A stretch of DNA of 64,000 bases from Gracilaria gracilis (taxonomy: Eukaryota; Rhodophyta; Florideophyceae; Gracilariales; Gracilariaceae). The stretch's first letter is position 1, and every line of letters begins with the position of its first letter. Where the stretch lies: positions 1-64,000 of the forward strand of contig JARGSG010000213.1 of assembly GCA_030374805.1 (NCBI GenBank), in the 5' to 3' direction. Positions 21,849 through 33,300 of this stretch are shown here, one piece after another. The position numbers were made by a program, and so were the translations under genes. The notes under the pieces were generated by a model. The model saw only the letters and a program-made list of their open reading frames with translations. It was not told the DNA's origin and searched no databases.

Positions 21849-22571
21849 AGTGCAAAAAGCGTCGAAGACACGCCTTTGAGTTGTGGTGCCACAGACGGAT
21901 GGTCTTTTCCATGCTAGCCGACAGCAAAAAGTGGTTCTTGCTCCAGCTCAACGCGGTGATATCCGAACTATGTCCCTTGAACACAGCAGCCGGCGCGCCG
22001 CTTCTAAAGTACATGTACGCTGAATGCGTACCATTCACGCCAGTGCCACGCGCATCCTGCAAGTAGCAATCCACATCCCACAGCTTTATCAACGCATCCT
22101 GTCCGGCAGGCGCCAGATACGTGCCCAACTTGTTAAACTCAATCACGCGAATCGCGCCATGGTGCGCCGCAACGCGCTGCCACCGATACACAGTACCAAA
22201 GCGCCGATCCCTATTCCTCTTCTGATGCACCACAACGCGCACATGGTCGGCCGGTTGCAGCGTAATATACATGCGCTGCGGCTCATCCGAGCGCGCCTTC
22301 CTGCAAAGCCGACCTCGGTCTGAGCGGCGCGGGCTCGCCCGCCGCTCTGCGCCACGCTGGGCGGCAACGGCTGCATGACGGACGCCGGCTTGGCGGACAC
22401 CACCAGAGGCGGCACGGTGCTCTTCTCCACCCAGTCGTGGTCCGTGACGAAGCTGCGCGTGCCCGTGTCCAGGTCCTTGAGCAGGGAGTGCCCGATGTGC
22501 TGGGGCTTGTGCGTGGACGGCATCGCGCGCGGTGCGACAACGGGAGAATAAGGCGCTGAATTGGACGCCAT
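21826..22571 (-). pseudogene. WDR44: WDR44-like WD40 protein, N-terminal part
   Basis: WDR44-type proteins are WD40-repeat proteins; the animal member binds RAB11. The ATG at 22571 (MASNSAPYS) opens a frame with IGHSLLKDLDTG and VEKSTVPPLVV. A one-base shift between about 22290 and 22340 leads into the WD40 part: AHHGAIRVIEFNKLGTYLAP, AGQDALIKLWDV, then FKGHSSDITALSWSKNHFLL and SMEKTIRLWHH. It stops after HYDFVT, where family members continue into the next repeat, because PEPC sequence begins there. The arrangement resembles plant-type WDR44 relatives. It is divergently transcribed from the plus-strand frames that start near 22641. Confidence 0.78.
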
Positions 22572-22640
22572 GCGTTCGCTGCGCCGGGTGCGCGGCTGGG
22601 CTGCGCGGTTGGGACGCGCGTCACGTGTCCCAACCGCGCC

Positions 22641-23783
22641 TTGTTAACTTTTCTTCCCTTGTTGATGATTCACACCGTCCTTCTTCACGGACACGCCCCA
22701 CGCAGCCGCGCCGCGCAAGCCTCCACACGTTTGTACGCGCTGCGTCGTGCGCTATTCGGGGCGAAAAACACTGCCCCCAAGCGAAACATCACCACGCAGC
22801 GCGCAAAACCCGCGGGCGCAATTCTGCTGCGCATCGACCGGTCGCGCCTCGTCCCCAGTGCAGCCTCATCGTCCGTGTGCGCCACGCCGTCGCCACACAC
22901 CCGCGCCCATCGTCGCCGCTCGCCTCGCCGTCACCGCCCGCCCCGCCCCTTCCGTCCGCCACAGTTGCCGCCACGCACTTCGTTGCCGTACGCGCCGCCA
23001 CCGCCGCCACCGGCCTTGTTGCCGCCAGCCGCTGGCGTGGCGGCGTCGCCGCTTCAACCCGCGCCGTCGCGCGCTTTCGCGCCTTTTGCGGCCACTTTTG
23101 CCATTTACATGCCCGCGCGCACGCATGTGCAGCTGCAGACGGCGCCTGTGAGTGTGCGTCGCGATCTCGGGCCTGTTGGCGCGTCGGCGCGGCCTTCTGC
23201 TGCTGCTCGACAGGAAGTGCCGTCTTTGCCTTCGGCTGTGGCTCAAATGCGCATGGCGTCTCAGTCATCGTCGGCTGTTGCTCCACATCGCCTGGCGTCT
23301 CAGTCGTCGCCTGTTGCTCCACAGCGTGTTTCATCCCTGCCCTCCGCTGTTGCTTCACAGCGCATGTCATCTCAGCCGTCGGCGCTGGCTCAACAGCGCG
23401 TGTCGTGTCAGCCCTCGGCAGTCGCCGTAGAGCCCGCACAGCACGGCGTGCAGCTCGCACAGACTGCGAAACCGTTCTGTCGCAGTCGTATTGTGCCGCG
23501 TGCACGCGAGCCTACGTTGATACATTACTACCAACGACTGCACAACACCGTTGAAGAGGCTACGCGCTTCTCGTTAAATCTTCGTTACCCGTCTGACGGC
23601 ATGCCACCCGATGCGACGCAGATCGTGCGTGTCGTTGCTGACGAGCTACAGGGTGTTCTCGGCTCTGTGGTCAACTCGTTGGTAGCAAAGCATGCGTCGG
23701 ACAAGTCATATGTTCCAGCTTTCCGATCCAATGTGGCTGGTCACTTTGTCAAATACGGCGTGTCTGGAACTCATCTGTCGTAA
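22641..23783 (+). CDS. Unrecognised proline/serine/alanine-rich open frame upstream of CAF-1
   Basis: A 380-codon open frame in the same phase as the CAF-1-like frame that follows, separated from it by TAA 23781-23783. The first 270 residues are low-complexity (P, A, S, R), with an imperfect repeat of about 12 residues (S-x-PSAVA-x-QR-x-S) at about 23220-23430. The last 100 residues look folded (LIHYYQRLHNTVEEATRFSL and VVADELQGVLGSVVNSLVA) but match nothing I know. It could be the N-terminal region of the CAF-1-like gene, split by a stop, or an unrelated captured gene. The upstream half is GC-rich and open in several frames, so its coding status is uncertain. Confidence 0.4.
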   Translation: MLTFLPLLMIHTVLLHGHAPRSRAAQASTRLYALRRALFGAKNTAPKRNITTQRAKPAGAILLRIDRSRLVPSAASSSVCATPSPHTRAHRRRSPRRHRPPRPFRPPQLPPRTSLPYAPPPPPPALLPPAAGVAASPLQPAPSRAFAPFAATFAIYMPARTHVQLQTAPVSVRRDLGPVGASARPSAAARQEVPSLPSAVAQMRMASQSSSAVAPHRLASQSSPVAPQRVSSLPSAVASQRMSSQPSALAQQRVSCQPSAVAVEPAQHGVQLAQTAKPFCRSRIVPRAREPTLIHYYQRLHNTVEEATRFSLNLRYPSDGMPPDATQIVRVVADELQGVLGSVVNSLVAKHASDKSYVPAFRSNVAGHFVKYGVSGTHLS

Positions 23784-23798
23784 ATTTCCGACGCGCTC

Positions 23799-24767
23799 AT
23801 GGCCACACCTGACAGCTCACTGTTTTTGACGCCGCCTCTCACCCCACCGCAGCACATGAACTCGCACCCCGTCGTAGAACGAGTGCGCGTGCGAGTGTTT
23901 GAGGCTGAGATTACTCATCTGCCGTTGGCGTTTGTCAAGCAGCTCGTCAAGACCCGGCGCGCCATGCGTCGCTTCAAATCTCGCATCGAGCTGCACGTGC
24001 GCGTTATCCTCGCGCTCGAGGGGAAGGGACGTAATGTCAGCGACGCGCAGCTGGATCGCTTCAAACTGCAATTAGAGAAGGCTAATCAACAAACCGAAAA
24101 CGATCGCAAGCGCAGGATGGCTGCCGAAGCAGCGAAGCTCGAGAAAGAACGGCGTGAAAAAGAGGCCGCCAAACAGAGTGAGAGGAATGGACTGAAGGAG
24201 AAGGAAATGAAGAACCGCCGTGGTTAGAAGAATGCGCAGGCCTCGTTTATGAAGCGCTTTGTCAAACCCAAGATTGAGAAGCGTCAGCGGGACGATGCTC
24301 AGCATGTTCACTACCTGCTTCGCGATCGTTCCGTTCATTATGCGCAAGAGGTTGCGGACGATCCAGATTTCATGGCCGCCGACTGGTGGCTGCTATCTGA
24401 ACTACAGTTCATGTCCATATCGGCACTGGACCAACTACTCAAGGAAGGAGCAAGCGATCTCAAGTCCCATCTAGGGGATTGTGCCATGCGGAGTAAGGAA
24501 GCGGAAAAGACTATCAACAGCGTTCTTCAAGACTACCGTGTTCGCCGTCGCCCTCTTTGCGATGATCCCTACCCCCGATTTCCGAGAAAGCACGCTGAAG
24601 TGCGAGGGCGAGGGAAGCAGGGCGCGATCAAACTTTTGCACTTCGACGAGAACTAACGGCCTGCGTACTACGGTACTTTTCGCAAGTCAAGAGTCGTTAC
24701 TGGTCGTCGGCCATTCAGAAAGGATAGCAAGCTGGACTATGATCACGATTATGACGCTGAATGGTAG
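23799..24767 (+). pseudogene. CHAF1A: CAF-1 large subunit (p150/FAS1-like) with two in-frame stops
   Basis: CAF-1 deposits newly made H3-H4 on replicating DNA. The frame contains a charged K/E/R helix (about 24040-24220), KRFVKPK (about 24252), a helical part (LSELQFMSISALDQLLKEG), and the family's best signature, KLLHFDEN followed by RPAYYGTF, then RRPFRKDSKLDYDHDYD, ending at TAG 24765-24767. The frame never shifts but is broken by TAG 24225-24227 and by TAA 24654-24656, which falls between DEN and RPAYYGTF, where relatives have an ordinary residue. The acidic tail that normally follows is absent. It is part of the host-gene block beside Harbinger transposase 1. Confidence 0.78.
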
Positions 24768-25168
24768 CGACCAAACAGTTCTCGGAGAGTACTTCGAATG
24801 CAAATGTGCATCTTTGCCTCCATTTCCTGTTGCACTTTTTCAAGTGCAGAAGTGATTAACTGCTTCATATTCTGCTCTCCGAGCTCTTCTCTTTTCTCTC
24901 TCTGAAGCTGAGCGGTTGCAAGGTCCGACATAGATTGTGTCATACGCTGAAGGTTCTCGAGCAAGTCAATTTCCATTCTTTTAGCAGAAGGCTCACGCGT
25001 TTGTGGTGATGGCCTCTTACGGGATAGAGAACTGGGATCAGTGTGGGCCGGGACATGTGCAGTGTAGAGCAAACCCCAAAAAGGGTATGTATCCACCAGG
25101 GTGTCCGAGTCCTGCTCCCACAAAAAGGCGAACTCAGAAGTAGAGCCCTCTGCCAGTGCGCGTGCCAC
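24749..25168 (-). CDS. Small unrecognised protein, possible transposon accessory ORF
   Basis: An open frame of 139 codons. The first codon of this open stretch is not ATG, so the true 5' end is uncertain. The product has a basic S/P-rich middle (SRKRPSPQTREPSAKR) followed by a Q/E/K-rich probable coiled coil (LLENLQRMTQSMSDLATAQL and onward). It overlaps the 3' end of the CAF-1 pseudogene tail to tail. By position it mirrors the SAP-domain ORF of the other Harbinger element, and Harbinger elements usually carry a second, DNA-binding protein, but no DNA-binding domain is visible here. Confidence 0.35.
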   Translation of the reverse strand: MARALAEGSTSEFAFLWEQDSDTLVDTYPFWGLLYTAHVPAHTDPSSLSRKRPSPQTREPSAKRMEIDLLENLQRMTQSMSDLATAQLQREKREELGEQNMKQLITSALEKVQQEMEAKMHICIRSTLRELFGRYHSAS

Positions 25169-26070
25169 GTGGCAGCCGGGTGTAACCCGGAAACGATACT
25201 GGAATAACCTGCAGAGGTAAAGAAGAGCGTGGGCCTAGAGAGGAATAACCGACGACGGGTCACGAGAGAACGAGTCTGGAAGTGGAGCGATCGGTGCCGT
25301 AAGACGGTGCAGTGCTCCCACGGAGAACCACGCGAGCGAAGCTACGGCCCGTGGCAACGGCAGTGACAGGGCCGATAGCGGAACGAGACACATACACACG
25401 ATTGTCCAAATATAACTCTATACAGAGGCGGACGAGACCTGCACCAGGAAAACGATGAACTAAACAACGATCCGGTACCTCGGTGAACGACAACAAATAC
25501 AACCTGATACTGGGGTAGTTAGCGAAACAAGCCAGAAACTGGTAGTAAAGAACTTCCTTGGGGACCCTGAGGGGTGATTGTACCGAGACCAGTCGTGGTT
25601 ACTCTCCGTAGAGAAGTCGTGAACCTACGTAGGCAGTAACAACCATAGCCCGGCCTTCGGGATGAAGACCACGTACTTCAGGAAGAAGATACGACTCTGG
25701 TGAGTTTTACTTAGTGGCTCCAGGGCGAGATCGCCCGAGCATATATACTATCTACTGTATCTAGGGCTGCGCACTCCCACGAGGGCTCTACACGTAGACA
25801 ACCCAGTGTCAGGGTGCCAAAGTATCTACCCAGCGGGTGTGACGCCAAATATTTGGACAAATATGCCACAAGGCCCTACTGTACACCTATTTCATAGGTT
25901 CGATCCCAGATTCACCTAACAAGGTACGTTCCCAACCATATTTCCAATTTTACCCGAAACGGGGTCCACATTCATAGTCTTACACGTCAGGGCTCAATGG
26001 ATAGAGCTCCATTATGAGAAACTTCATTTTGCTGACATCGGATTGCCATTGCTCCACATGCAGGTTGATT
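25169..26070. other. No gene recognised
   Basis: Non-coding in appearance apart from an 80-codon minus-strand frame at 25260-25502 without homology. It may contain the right end of the Harbinger 1 locus; no inverted partner to 19.2-19.8 kb was found. Confidence 0.35.
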
Positions 26071-26692
26071 TGACAGTGTTGTTCCAAGGACCATTTTTTC
26101 CTTCAGAGACACCTTTCATATCAAGATTACTACCAAAATTCTTTGAGGCTATCGTGGACAATATTTCCTTTTGAATGTTCTTTGCCCGACGCACTAATGT
26201 AGGACAAGATGGATCACCAGTTTTTTTCTGAATGTGTAACAGCCGGTCGTATTTTTTCTTTAATCCTTCCTGCCTTCTAATCGGTCGGTCGTTTTCACGC
26301 CTATATATATTGTATTTTCAAAATACCTTCTTCCAACCATTTGAACCAATTGGCTCATACCCTTCGATGATATCTAGGAGGATGCTGATGTCTATGAGTG
26401 TGTAATTCGATGTGCCTGCACGATTGTCCTTCTTCTTTCCCTTTTTCTTGCTTTCCTTTTTTTCCTCTTTGCTGCATTCACACTCTTCGACACACTCTTG
26501 GTCTTCATCTTCGTCCCGATTAAGTAGTTCTTCAATTGCTAGGTTTGTCTTTTTTATATGTAATAAAATTTGGTTATACTGTTGGAGCAAAAACGGTTCA
26601 AGAATAACGCCCATCTTGAGCAAAACAGGTGGTGCATCCTGAACAGGACTGGGACAATCGAAGAATAAAGAAGCTATATTTGCATGAATCAA
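26071..26692 (-). pseudogene. SANT/Myb-like DNA-binding protein with in-frame stop
   Basis: The minus-strand frame holds a hydrophobic start, an acidic-basic linker (NRDEDEDQECVEE, then KKESKKKGKKKDN) and a SANT-like helical domain (SILLDIIEGYEPIGSNGWKK). A TGA at 26318-26320 falls just after this, and the same frame then continues for about 80 residues with good composition (RRQEGLKKKYDRLLHIQKKT, RRAKNIQKEIL), ending at TGA near 26071. Trihelix/SANT-like proteins of this kind often accompany DNA transposons, so it is probably a transposon accessory gene. The partner element was not identified. Confidence 0.5.
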
Positions 26693-27149
26693 AAGGACAT
26701 AAAACGGTTACACAGGCTTTCGTGTAACCCTGCTGGAACTGTCTTTGTGAGCTCAAGGGGTTCTCTTCTTGGAATCTAAGACTCTTGGGATTTTTGGATG
26801 GACCCATTGGGTGAGAGTGGATCAAGGTGGACCGTAACACGTGTTACAACCTTGTCTAAAGTATGACAAGACGTTGTGAGTCGGTCTTAAAAACACAGGG
26901 AATGAAAACTGGGTACTAGCGCCACTCTAGCGTGCGTAATGTGTCACAGTTGTCCACCTGTCGTATAAGAATTTCACCCCTTGAGTAACCTTTTAGAGGA
27001 TATCTTTGTTTTTGCTAAAGTTTTGGCGCTCTTACTGATTTCGTTTTATTTTCTTTTATACTGGCGTGAGGTGCACAAACTTTGAAGCCTCAGGGAGGGA
27101 GAGTGTGCCTGCAACGGACGAATATGTAGGGTGTCGTATAAGGATTTCG
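26693..27149. other. Flank left of repeat copy beta
   Basis: No gene. A minus-strand stretch at about 26765-26800 shares roughly 30 bp with the 3' part of the Tc1 relic (compare 19105-19135), so part of it may be another Tc1-like remnant. Confidence 0.3.
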
Positions 27150-27193
27150 CTCACTGTACCGTCGTACAATACCGTTGGTAAGTTAGCCTCTAG

Positions 27194-30012
27194 TGTCTAT
27201 TCGACATTGACCTCATATGAGGTCAATATTGATTGTCTTGTAACTTTGTATAGAAGTCCCAAAAATTTTTAAAAACTTAGTTTGTCAACTGACATCGATC
27301 TTCCCTTCGAAGACCAAGCAGAAGTAAATCACAACTCCGTCCACTTCCCTGTAGGCTGTTTACTTTTCCTGTCACGTCACCAAGATCTCTCCAATATGAC
27401 GCCGTCAACAGATCTGCGCCGCGTAATAGGAACAACTGTACACAGCCGTGCTCGACTTGTCACCTCCGAATCTGCTTGTAAACGCTACTTCGGATCACTT
27501 TGGAAATCTAAAACCGTCAAGGGAACCGTGACAAATGTGGAAACCAAGCCAGTCAATGGTCGTAATATGACTTTTATCACTATTAATTTCAGTTTACCCA
27601 ATCGTGAAAAAGAGTGTACTCTACCGTTATGTAGTGTCAAGCTCGGCAGTGGTGTCAACGAAGAAACCGAAGCAGTTGCGGCCGTTACAGAGGTGTTACC
27701 GAGCGCTGGTGCGGTTCAAACTGCTGATGATAACGTAACCCCTCCAACTCAGCAAATTTTGCAGTCTGATGGAAACGAATCTTCAGGTGCAGTGAACCAA
27801 TCAGTGACGGCTCATGAAAAACAATGGAACACGGAGAAAATCTGTACGCCGTTGAATGGCTCCATGCAATTGCATCAATGGAAGATCATTGGTCCAGCCG
27901 GAGATTTTATCTCTTCTCGTCATGTGCCACAAGGTATGGAAGCTATTGACTACTTTATGTGGATGTTCCCTACTGGATATCTGCACTCAATTGTGGAGAA
28001 GACTAATGCAAAGCTCAGAGATCGTTTAGCATCTGAAACATCTGGTGGAAAGCTCCTGAAGTTCTTTGGCATAATCATTCTTATTACGCGATTAGAATTC
28101 TCAGATCGAAGAGAGTTATAGAGCCCAAAGCATTTTTCAAGTTATCTTTCTGCCCCGTCAATCGGTAGGGCGATGTCACGAAATAGATTTGAGATGCTGA
28201 AAAGTTGTATCTCTTTTGGTGGCACGCACAATCGTGACGTTCAGGGTATGGCGCGGTGGAGCCTGGTAAATGGTTTTGTGCAAGCATTTAACCAACACCG
28301 ATTATCATTTGTCACACCATCTCATGCCCTATGTGTTGACGAAAGCATGTCACGTTGGTACGGATTAGGAGGTGACTGGATCGATGTAGGCCTTCCTCAT
28401 TATACAGCCTTGGATCGCAAACCCGAAAATGGATTGGAAATGAAGACCGTTTGCTGTGGAAGAAGTGGCATAATGTTGAAAATTGAGCTTAATATGGGAT
28501 CTCAAATGCCTGCTTTAGAGTTTTCTTCGGATCATGGACATGGCACTGCAGTTCTATTACGGCTGGTGCAGCCATGGTTTGGACCTGAGCGACTAGTGTG
28601 TGCAGATTCATTCTTTGCCAGTGTGCATACCGCAAATTCTCTTCTACAAAATGGAATGAGATTTACTGGAGTTATAAAAACTGCAACTCGAGGCTATCCG
28701 ATGAAACACCTTTCTGAAATCACTTTATCGAACAGAGGTGAATTTGTGTCTATGATATCAAAGGGAACTATCAGTAATACCGATTTAATGGCAGTCATGT
28801 GGGTGGATAGAGAACGAAGGTACTTTATATCAACTTCTGGAACAGTTAATCCTGGTACTGCTATAACGAGGGAAATATGGAGGAGGGAAGGCAACATTTC
28901 CAAAAAGATTGAACTCGAGGTTTCTATTCCTGAAGTATGTGAGGAATAATATAAAACATGTTCAATGATCGATAGACATAATCGATCCCGTCAAGATGAT
29001 TTGAAGCTTGAAAAGAAAATCGAGGTGAAAGAGTGGTCTTTTCGTGTCAATTGCTCCCTACTGGCTATCTGTATCGTGGATGCTTGGAGTCTTTATAAAG
29101 CAGCCAATGGTGGCCGCCAGTTGAAGAGCCCACACAATTTCTGTTGTGAATTAGCGGACGAACTGATCGAGAACACTTGGGGTCAAACAAGTCTTATTGA
29201 AAGAAATAAGAAAGAAGTTGAACCAATTGACCCGCACCCAAAACCTGCTGGAACTGGAATTCATTTGATGCAAACAGGAAAGAAAAGGAAAAGGAACGAC
29301 GGAAGCATATCAAAAGCTCTGTGCCAAGGTCGCTGCAACTCATGTGGAGGAAATACAAAATCTAAGTTTATATGTTCTGACTGCCATTTAGAAAAGAACA
29401 AAGAAGTTTATTTGTGCCACACTGGTACCGGTAGAGATTGTTTTGCTCTTCATTTAGACAATTGTCACGGTGTTACGTTTTAGTTGACCCACTATAGTGT
29501 ACACAAGGTTGTCAACCTTCGTTTTTAGTACTAAAATGAGCATTTCTATCAGAAAGAAAAAGACAGTTCAATCACCCTTAGCCCTCTACTACTTCGATCT
29601 GAGTTATTAAACTTGCCAGATAGAATTTAACTTAAATCGAAACAACCGCTTTAGCAAACGTCACCTTATTCTGACTGCTGTTCAAGTGGGCGTTTGTACA
29701 CGTTTTGAAGTTAAATTAACAACTAGAAGTAGTCGAGCTCCAAATGGAGTTTTAGAGTTTTAATAAACTCAAGCGAGGTTTGAACTCGGCCTTGTTTAGC
29801 TCTGAAACGGTTTGAAACCGCTGAGCTACAGTTACGAGTGATCTAGAAGTTTTTATTGCTACTTAAACTACAGCTTGGTTGGGTCTAGAGGCTCTTTTCA
29901 AATTTCAAATTTTAAAATGTCTTCTCGCATCCTGGAAATGCAATTTTTTAATTTTTTTGGACGGGCGACGGGGCTGACCTCATATGAGGTCAAGACTGCG
30001 GTCGAATAGACA
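27194..30012 (+). mobile_element. piggyBac-like DNA transposon
   Basis: Ends are defined by inverted repeats TGTCTATTCGAC (27194-27205) and its complement (30001-30012), each followed inward by an 18-bp palindrome TGACCTCATATGAGGTCA. CTAG flanks both ends (27190-27193 and 30013-30016), and one CTAG is present in the empty site at 18001-18004 of copy alpha. piggyBac elements normally duplicate TTAA, so CTAG is unusual. The transposase frame inside carries two stops, so the element is not autonomous as written. Confidence 0.85.
27282..29483 (+). pseudogene. piggyBac-family transposase with two in-frame stops
   Basis: A single frame of about 733 codons with no indel. TAG 28119-28121 replaces a residue that is usually Trp (context FSDRREL, stop, SPKHFSS). 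TAA 28947-28949 falls in CEE, stop, YKTCSMIDRHN. Catalytic Asp candidates lie in CVDESMSRWYG (about 28340), CADSFFASV (about 28600) and WVDRERRYF (about 28805). SMIDRHNRSRQDDLKLEKK is a family hallmark. The C-terminal cysteine-rich domain (C-x3-C-x2-C, C-x2-C and further C/H, about 29320-29450) matches the DNA-binding RING-like finger of piggyBac enzymes. The start is not fixed, because the first listed codon of the frame is not ATG; ATG 27396 (MTPSTDLRR) is a candidate. Confidence 0.85.
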
Positions 30013-30040
30013 CTAGACCGCTGGTAGCGTTCCGTACAGT

Positions 30041-30335
30041 TGTAAAGCCATCGTCAGTCATGATGTCAATGCGTTAGTCGTGGGGATACTGTGACAGGGT
30101 ATGGATGCGCTGGATAGTCAGCAACAATTGCCGGGAGGACTCTCTGGTACCTCCGCTGATCTCTCTCTTTACTTCGTGTCTTTCCGCTCTGCCCTCTCTC
30201 TCTCTCGCTTGGCATGGTCCAAGCTCTGCCTGTGCTTATAAGCTTCATCTCCATCGCCTTCCAACTGTCGTCTACAGTAAGTCCTCTCTAATTCACTGTC
30301 TTCTGATCCAATTCAAAGTCTTGCGCCTTCTCACA
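30041..30335 (-). repeat. Copia element LTR (3')
   Basis: Starts TGTAAAGCC and ends CTTCTCACA on the plus strand. Paired with 34867-35161. The outer flank is ACAGT. Confidence 0.9.
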
Positions 30336-30368
30336 TTCCCCTCAGTCGTTGTAGCATCTCACAACGAC

Positions 30369-33300
30369 TCATTTCCAAGAACTGCTTTCTAGCTCAAAGC
30401 TTCTATGACAAGGTAGTTGTAGCATTCCAGTAACAGCAATTTGGTTCAACAGACGATGAGAGTTCAGATTACGTTTCGTCAACGCGTCTGCTATGTTCAA
30501 TTTGCCTTGTATCCACCTTAGCACGTCTATCTCATTCGATTCAAAAGAGTCGCGGATGCGCTGCACCGTTTGCCTCAACCTGTAATCTCTGCCTTCGTGC
30601 AGAGTAGTTATCGTATCAAATAAACCTTTCGAATCCACCATGAGTATGTGCATAAAGTCATCATTCGGTGCAATTGATCTCAACGCTGACTTGATAAAGA
30701 ACCCGCGATCATCGGCATCGGTGCAAGCAAGAATCTCGGCACCATAAGAGGAATGGCTTACTCTGCGCTGTTTGCTACTATTCCAGTCAATCAAGTGGTA
30801 TGTAGTGGCGTCATTCTCCTTCGTTCTGTAACGTATTACTGTAATCAAACCCGTCTGTCCATAATGCTGTGACGACGTTACATTGAAAGCAGCATCGGAG
30901 AAAGTCACCACTTCTGCTTTCTGTACAGGCCCTGTAGGTTTCTTAAATCTGATCATAGGGCGTAAGTTCTTGAGATCCGTTAGCGCCTTATTAGCCTCCA
31001 GTAAATCTGATATCCTAAGGTGTGCTAGTTTCTGCTGCATGAGCGAGCCCAACAGAGATGCTTGCGGGAGGGCTCCCATTCCCAACCAAATTAGCTCACC
31101 TGCCATCTTCCTGTATATCGCAACTTCATGTTTGTCGGCCGCCATCTGGGGAGCTACTCTGCGACTCTTACTGATTCTTACACTGTTAACCCCGGACATA
31201 TATTCTTGCATGCAGAGAGTTATATCGCCTTCGACAGTACGTCTGATAGTGCATCCGTTAAACTTAATTTCTTCGTCAATCACTGCTTTTCGTACTGCAA
31301 ATCGTCCTGTTACCAAAGCGGAAAATTCCTCCATAGCTTCTGTCGTCCCACACATCAGTAGATCCTCAGTGAGCTTAGCAAGAAATAGCTTAATGCGTCC
31401 GTCTGTGTGGTTTCTTCGGTAAGGTTGGCTCACTCCATATACTCGAGAAAATTCTGCTTTGTGCAGTAGCCATTCTTCAAACGTTTTTGCCCATTGTCTG
31501 CCAGCCTCACTCACTCCATAAAAAAGTTTCACAAGCTTCCACAATTTCGAACGATCTCCATTCCACTCAGGCGGTGGTCGAACAAATAGTTCCCTCGTGA
31601 TCGGTCCGCTCTGTAGGTATGCGCTCTTTACATCAATACAACCGATCTTGAATGACAAAAGTGTAGAAAGAGAAAGCATTAGCCGTATGGTATCAAATTG
31701 AGCATTGGCAGCGTCGTTCCTTATCTTGCCTTTTTCACGGTCGCGATTTCCATGCGGACATAATCGAGCTTTCAGTCTTTTCCGGTCGTGCTCCTCATTC
31801 TTCACTTTATACACCACATGTGATCCAATCACATTTGCATCAGTCGGTACTTCGCTCTCAGGTATCTCAATATAAGCATCCCTCCATGCGTCGTCAATCT
31901 CATCCTTCAGTGCCTTATCTATAATCCACTGTGGAGCACAATCCATTCGTTTTCTAGTAACTTGTCCGTTGCCTATGACATTTTGTATGTCACCCAGGAC
32001 TTCTTGCTCGTCCGATTGTAGGTCGAATACAGCTTCAGTGAAACTGTCATCTTCCTTCCCCTCTCCTATATCCAATGCAGGGTTCCCGCAGACTGGTTTA
32101 GAAAAGAACGACCTTCTCGATTCGTGTGCATTGCGTTCTGGCGCAATTCCATCATCGCTCTCTGGTCCAAAGACCTCCATCATTATCTGATTCAACTCGT
32201 TATTCTGTGGGTTTTGAAGACCGTCAGGTCCCCCATCAAACTGTTTTTCTTCTCCCGTTTGTTCCGCACTGCTTTCAGTGTGGAGCTGTGCGTTCGGCAG
32301 ATCTTCTGCAAGCATATCCTCAAGGACTCCTGTTTGTAGCTCTCAGGCCAGGGCATCATTAGGCACCAGTCTCACATGTTTGCGTGCCACTGTCATAGGA
32401 GGTCCTCTATTCGATCTCCGGCACTTAACAAAGAAAGGCGTAGATTCTGTGACTTTCGCTTGGATCCATCGCACTGGATCATTCTGTTTCGAGGTATTAT
32501 AGTACACCCATATAAGCGATCCAGGCTTAATCGTGTTGTGCGGCACGAGGTGGCTAGACCTCGATCTCATAAGCTTCTGTAGAGCTCTAGTAGCAGACAT
32601 CTCCTTCTGTGCCTCCAGCAAGACTGGAGGGACCCGATCGGTTGGGATGCCGAGGATAGAAGGGCTGTATCCTCTACCCAGCTGGAAAGCGCTCATCACA
32701 GAGCTCCCATGGAACATGTTCGTCAGAAAAGATGCTCTGGCAACTAAAGTATGAGGCGATGCATTCGTGGTCTCCTTCGATATTCGATCAAGCACTGTCT
32801 TGAACAGCCCATTATTGCGCTCTACCTTTCCGTTCTTCGAGGATGAGCGGGAAGGCTTTACCTATACGGTAATGTTGTGCGCTGACAGAAACTTCGTTAA
32901 TACAGGTCTAGTGAACTCGGGGTCTGCACTAAAAAACTCCGGAGCACCATGGTGATATAGCCATTCAGCTTCGAGCTTATTTCTCATCTCTTCGGCGTCT
33001 CTCTTTGAGAAGATGCATCTCTCACCGTAATTAGTTCCAAGGTCGACAACGTTCAACACTTCAAACTTTTCACCTCTAATGTAAACTGTGACAAAATCAG
33101 CCTGCAGCGAACTGTTGAAGGCTTCATTGACGTGACTCAATGAGACCTTTTTCTTAGTAGCAGGGCGTCCTGAAGACGCACAAATGTCGCAGAACTTGAA
33201 TACCTTGTCACAAGACTCGGCAATCGCTTCCGTTAAGTTGTTACTGTCAGCAAAGATACGCTTCATTTCGTCCGCCGTAGCGTGTGCAAACCGGTGTACC

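Noticed and set aside
22789-23554. Several overlapping long frames rich in R, A and P on both strands
   Set aside because: They are mutual shadows in GC-rich DNA. Only the frame in phase with CAF-1 was kept, with low confidence.
29768-29838. Minus-strand tRNA-like boxes (TAGCTCAGCGG and GAGTTCAAACC)
   Set aside because: Ends do not pair and spacing is wrong. At best a degraded tRNA pseudogene in the piggyBac 3' region.
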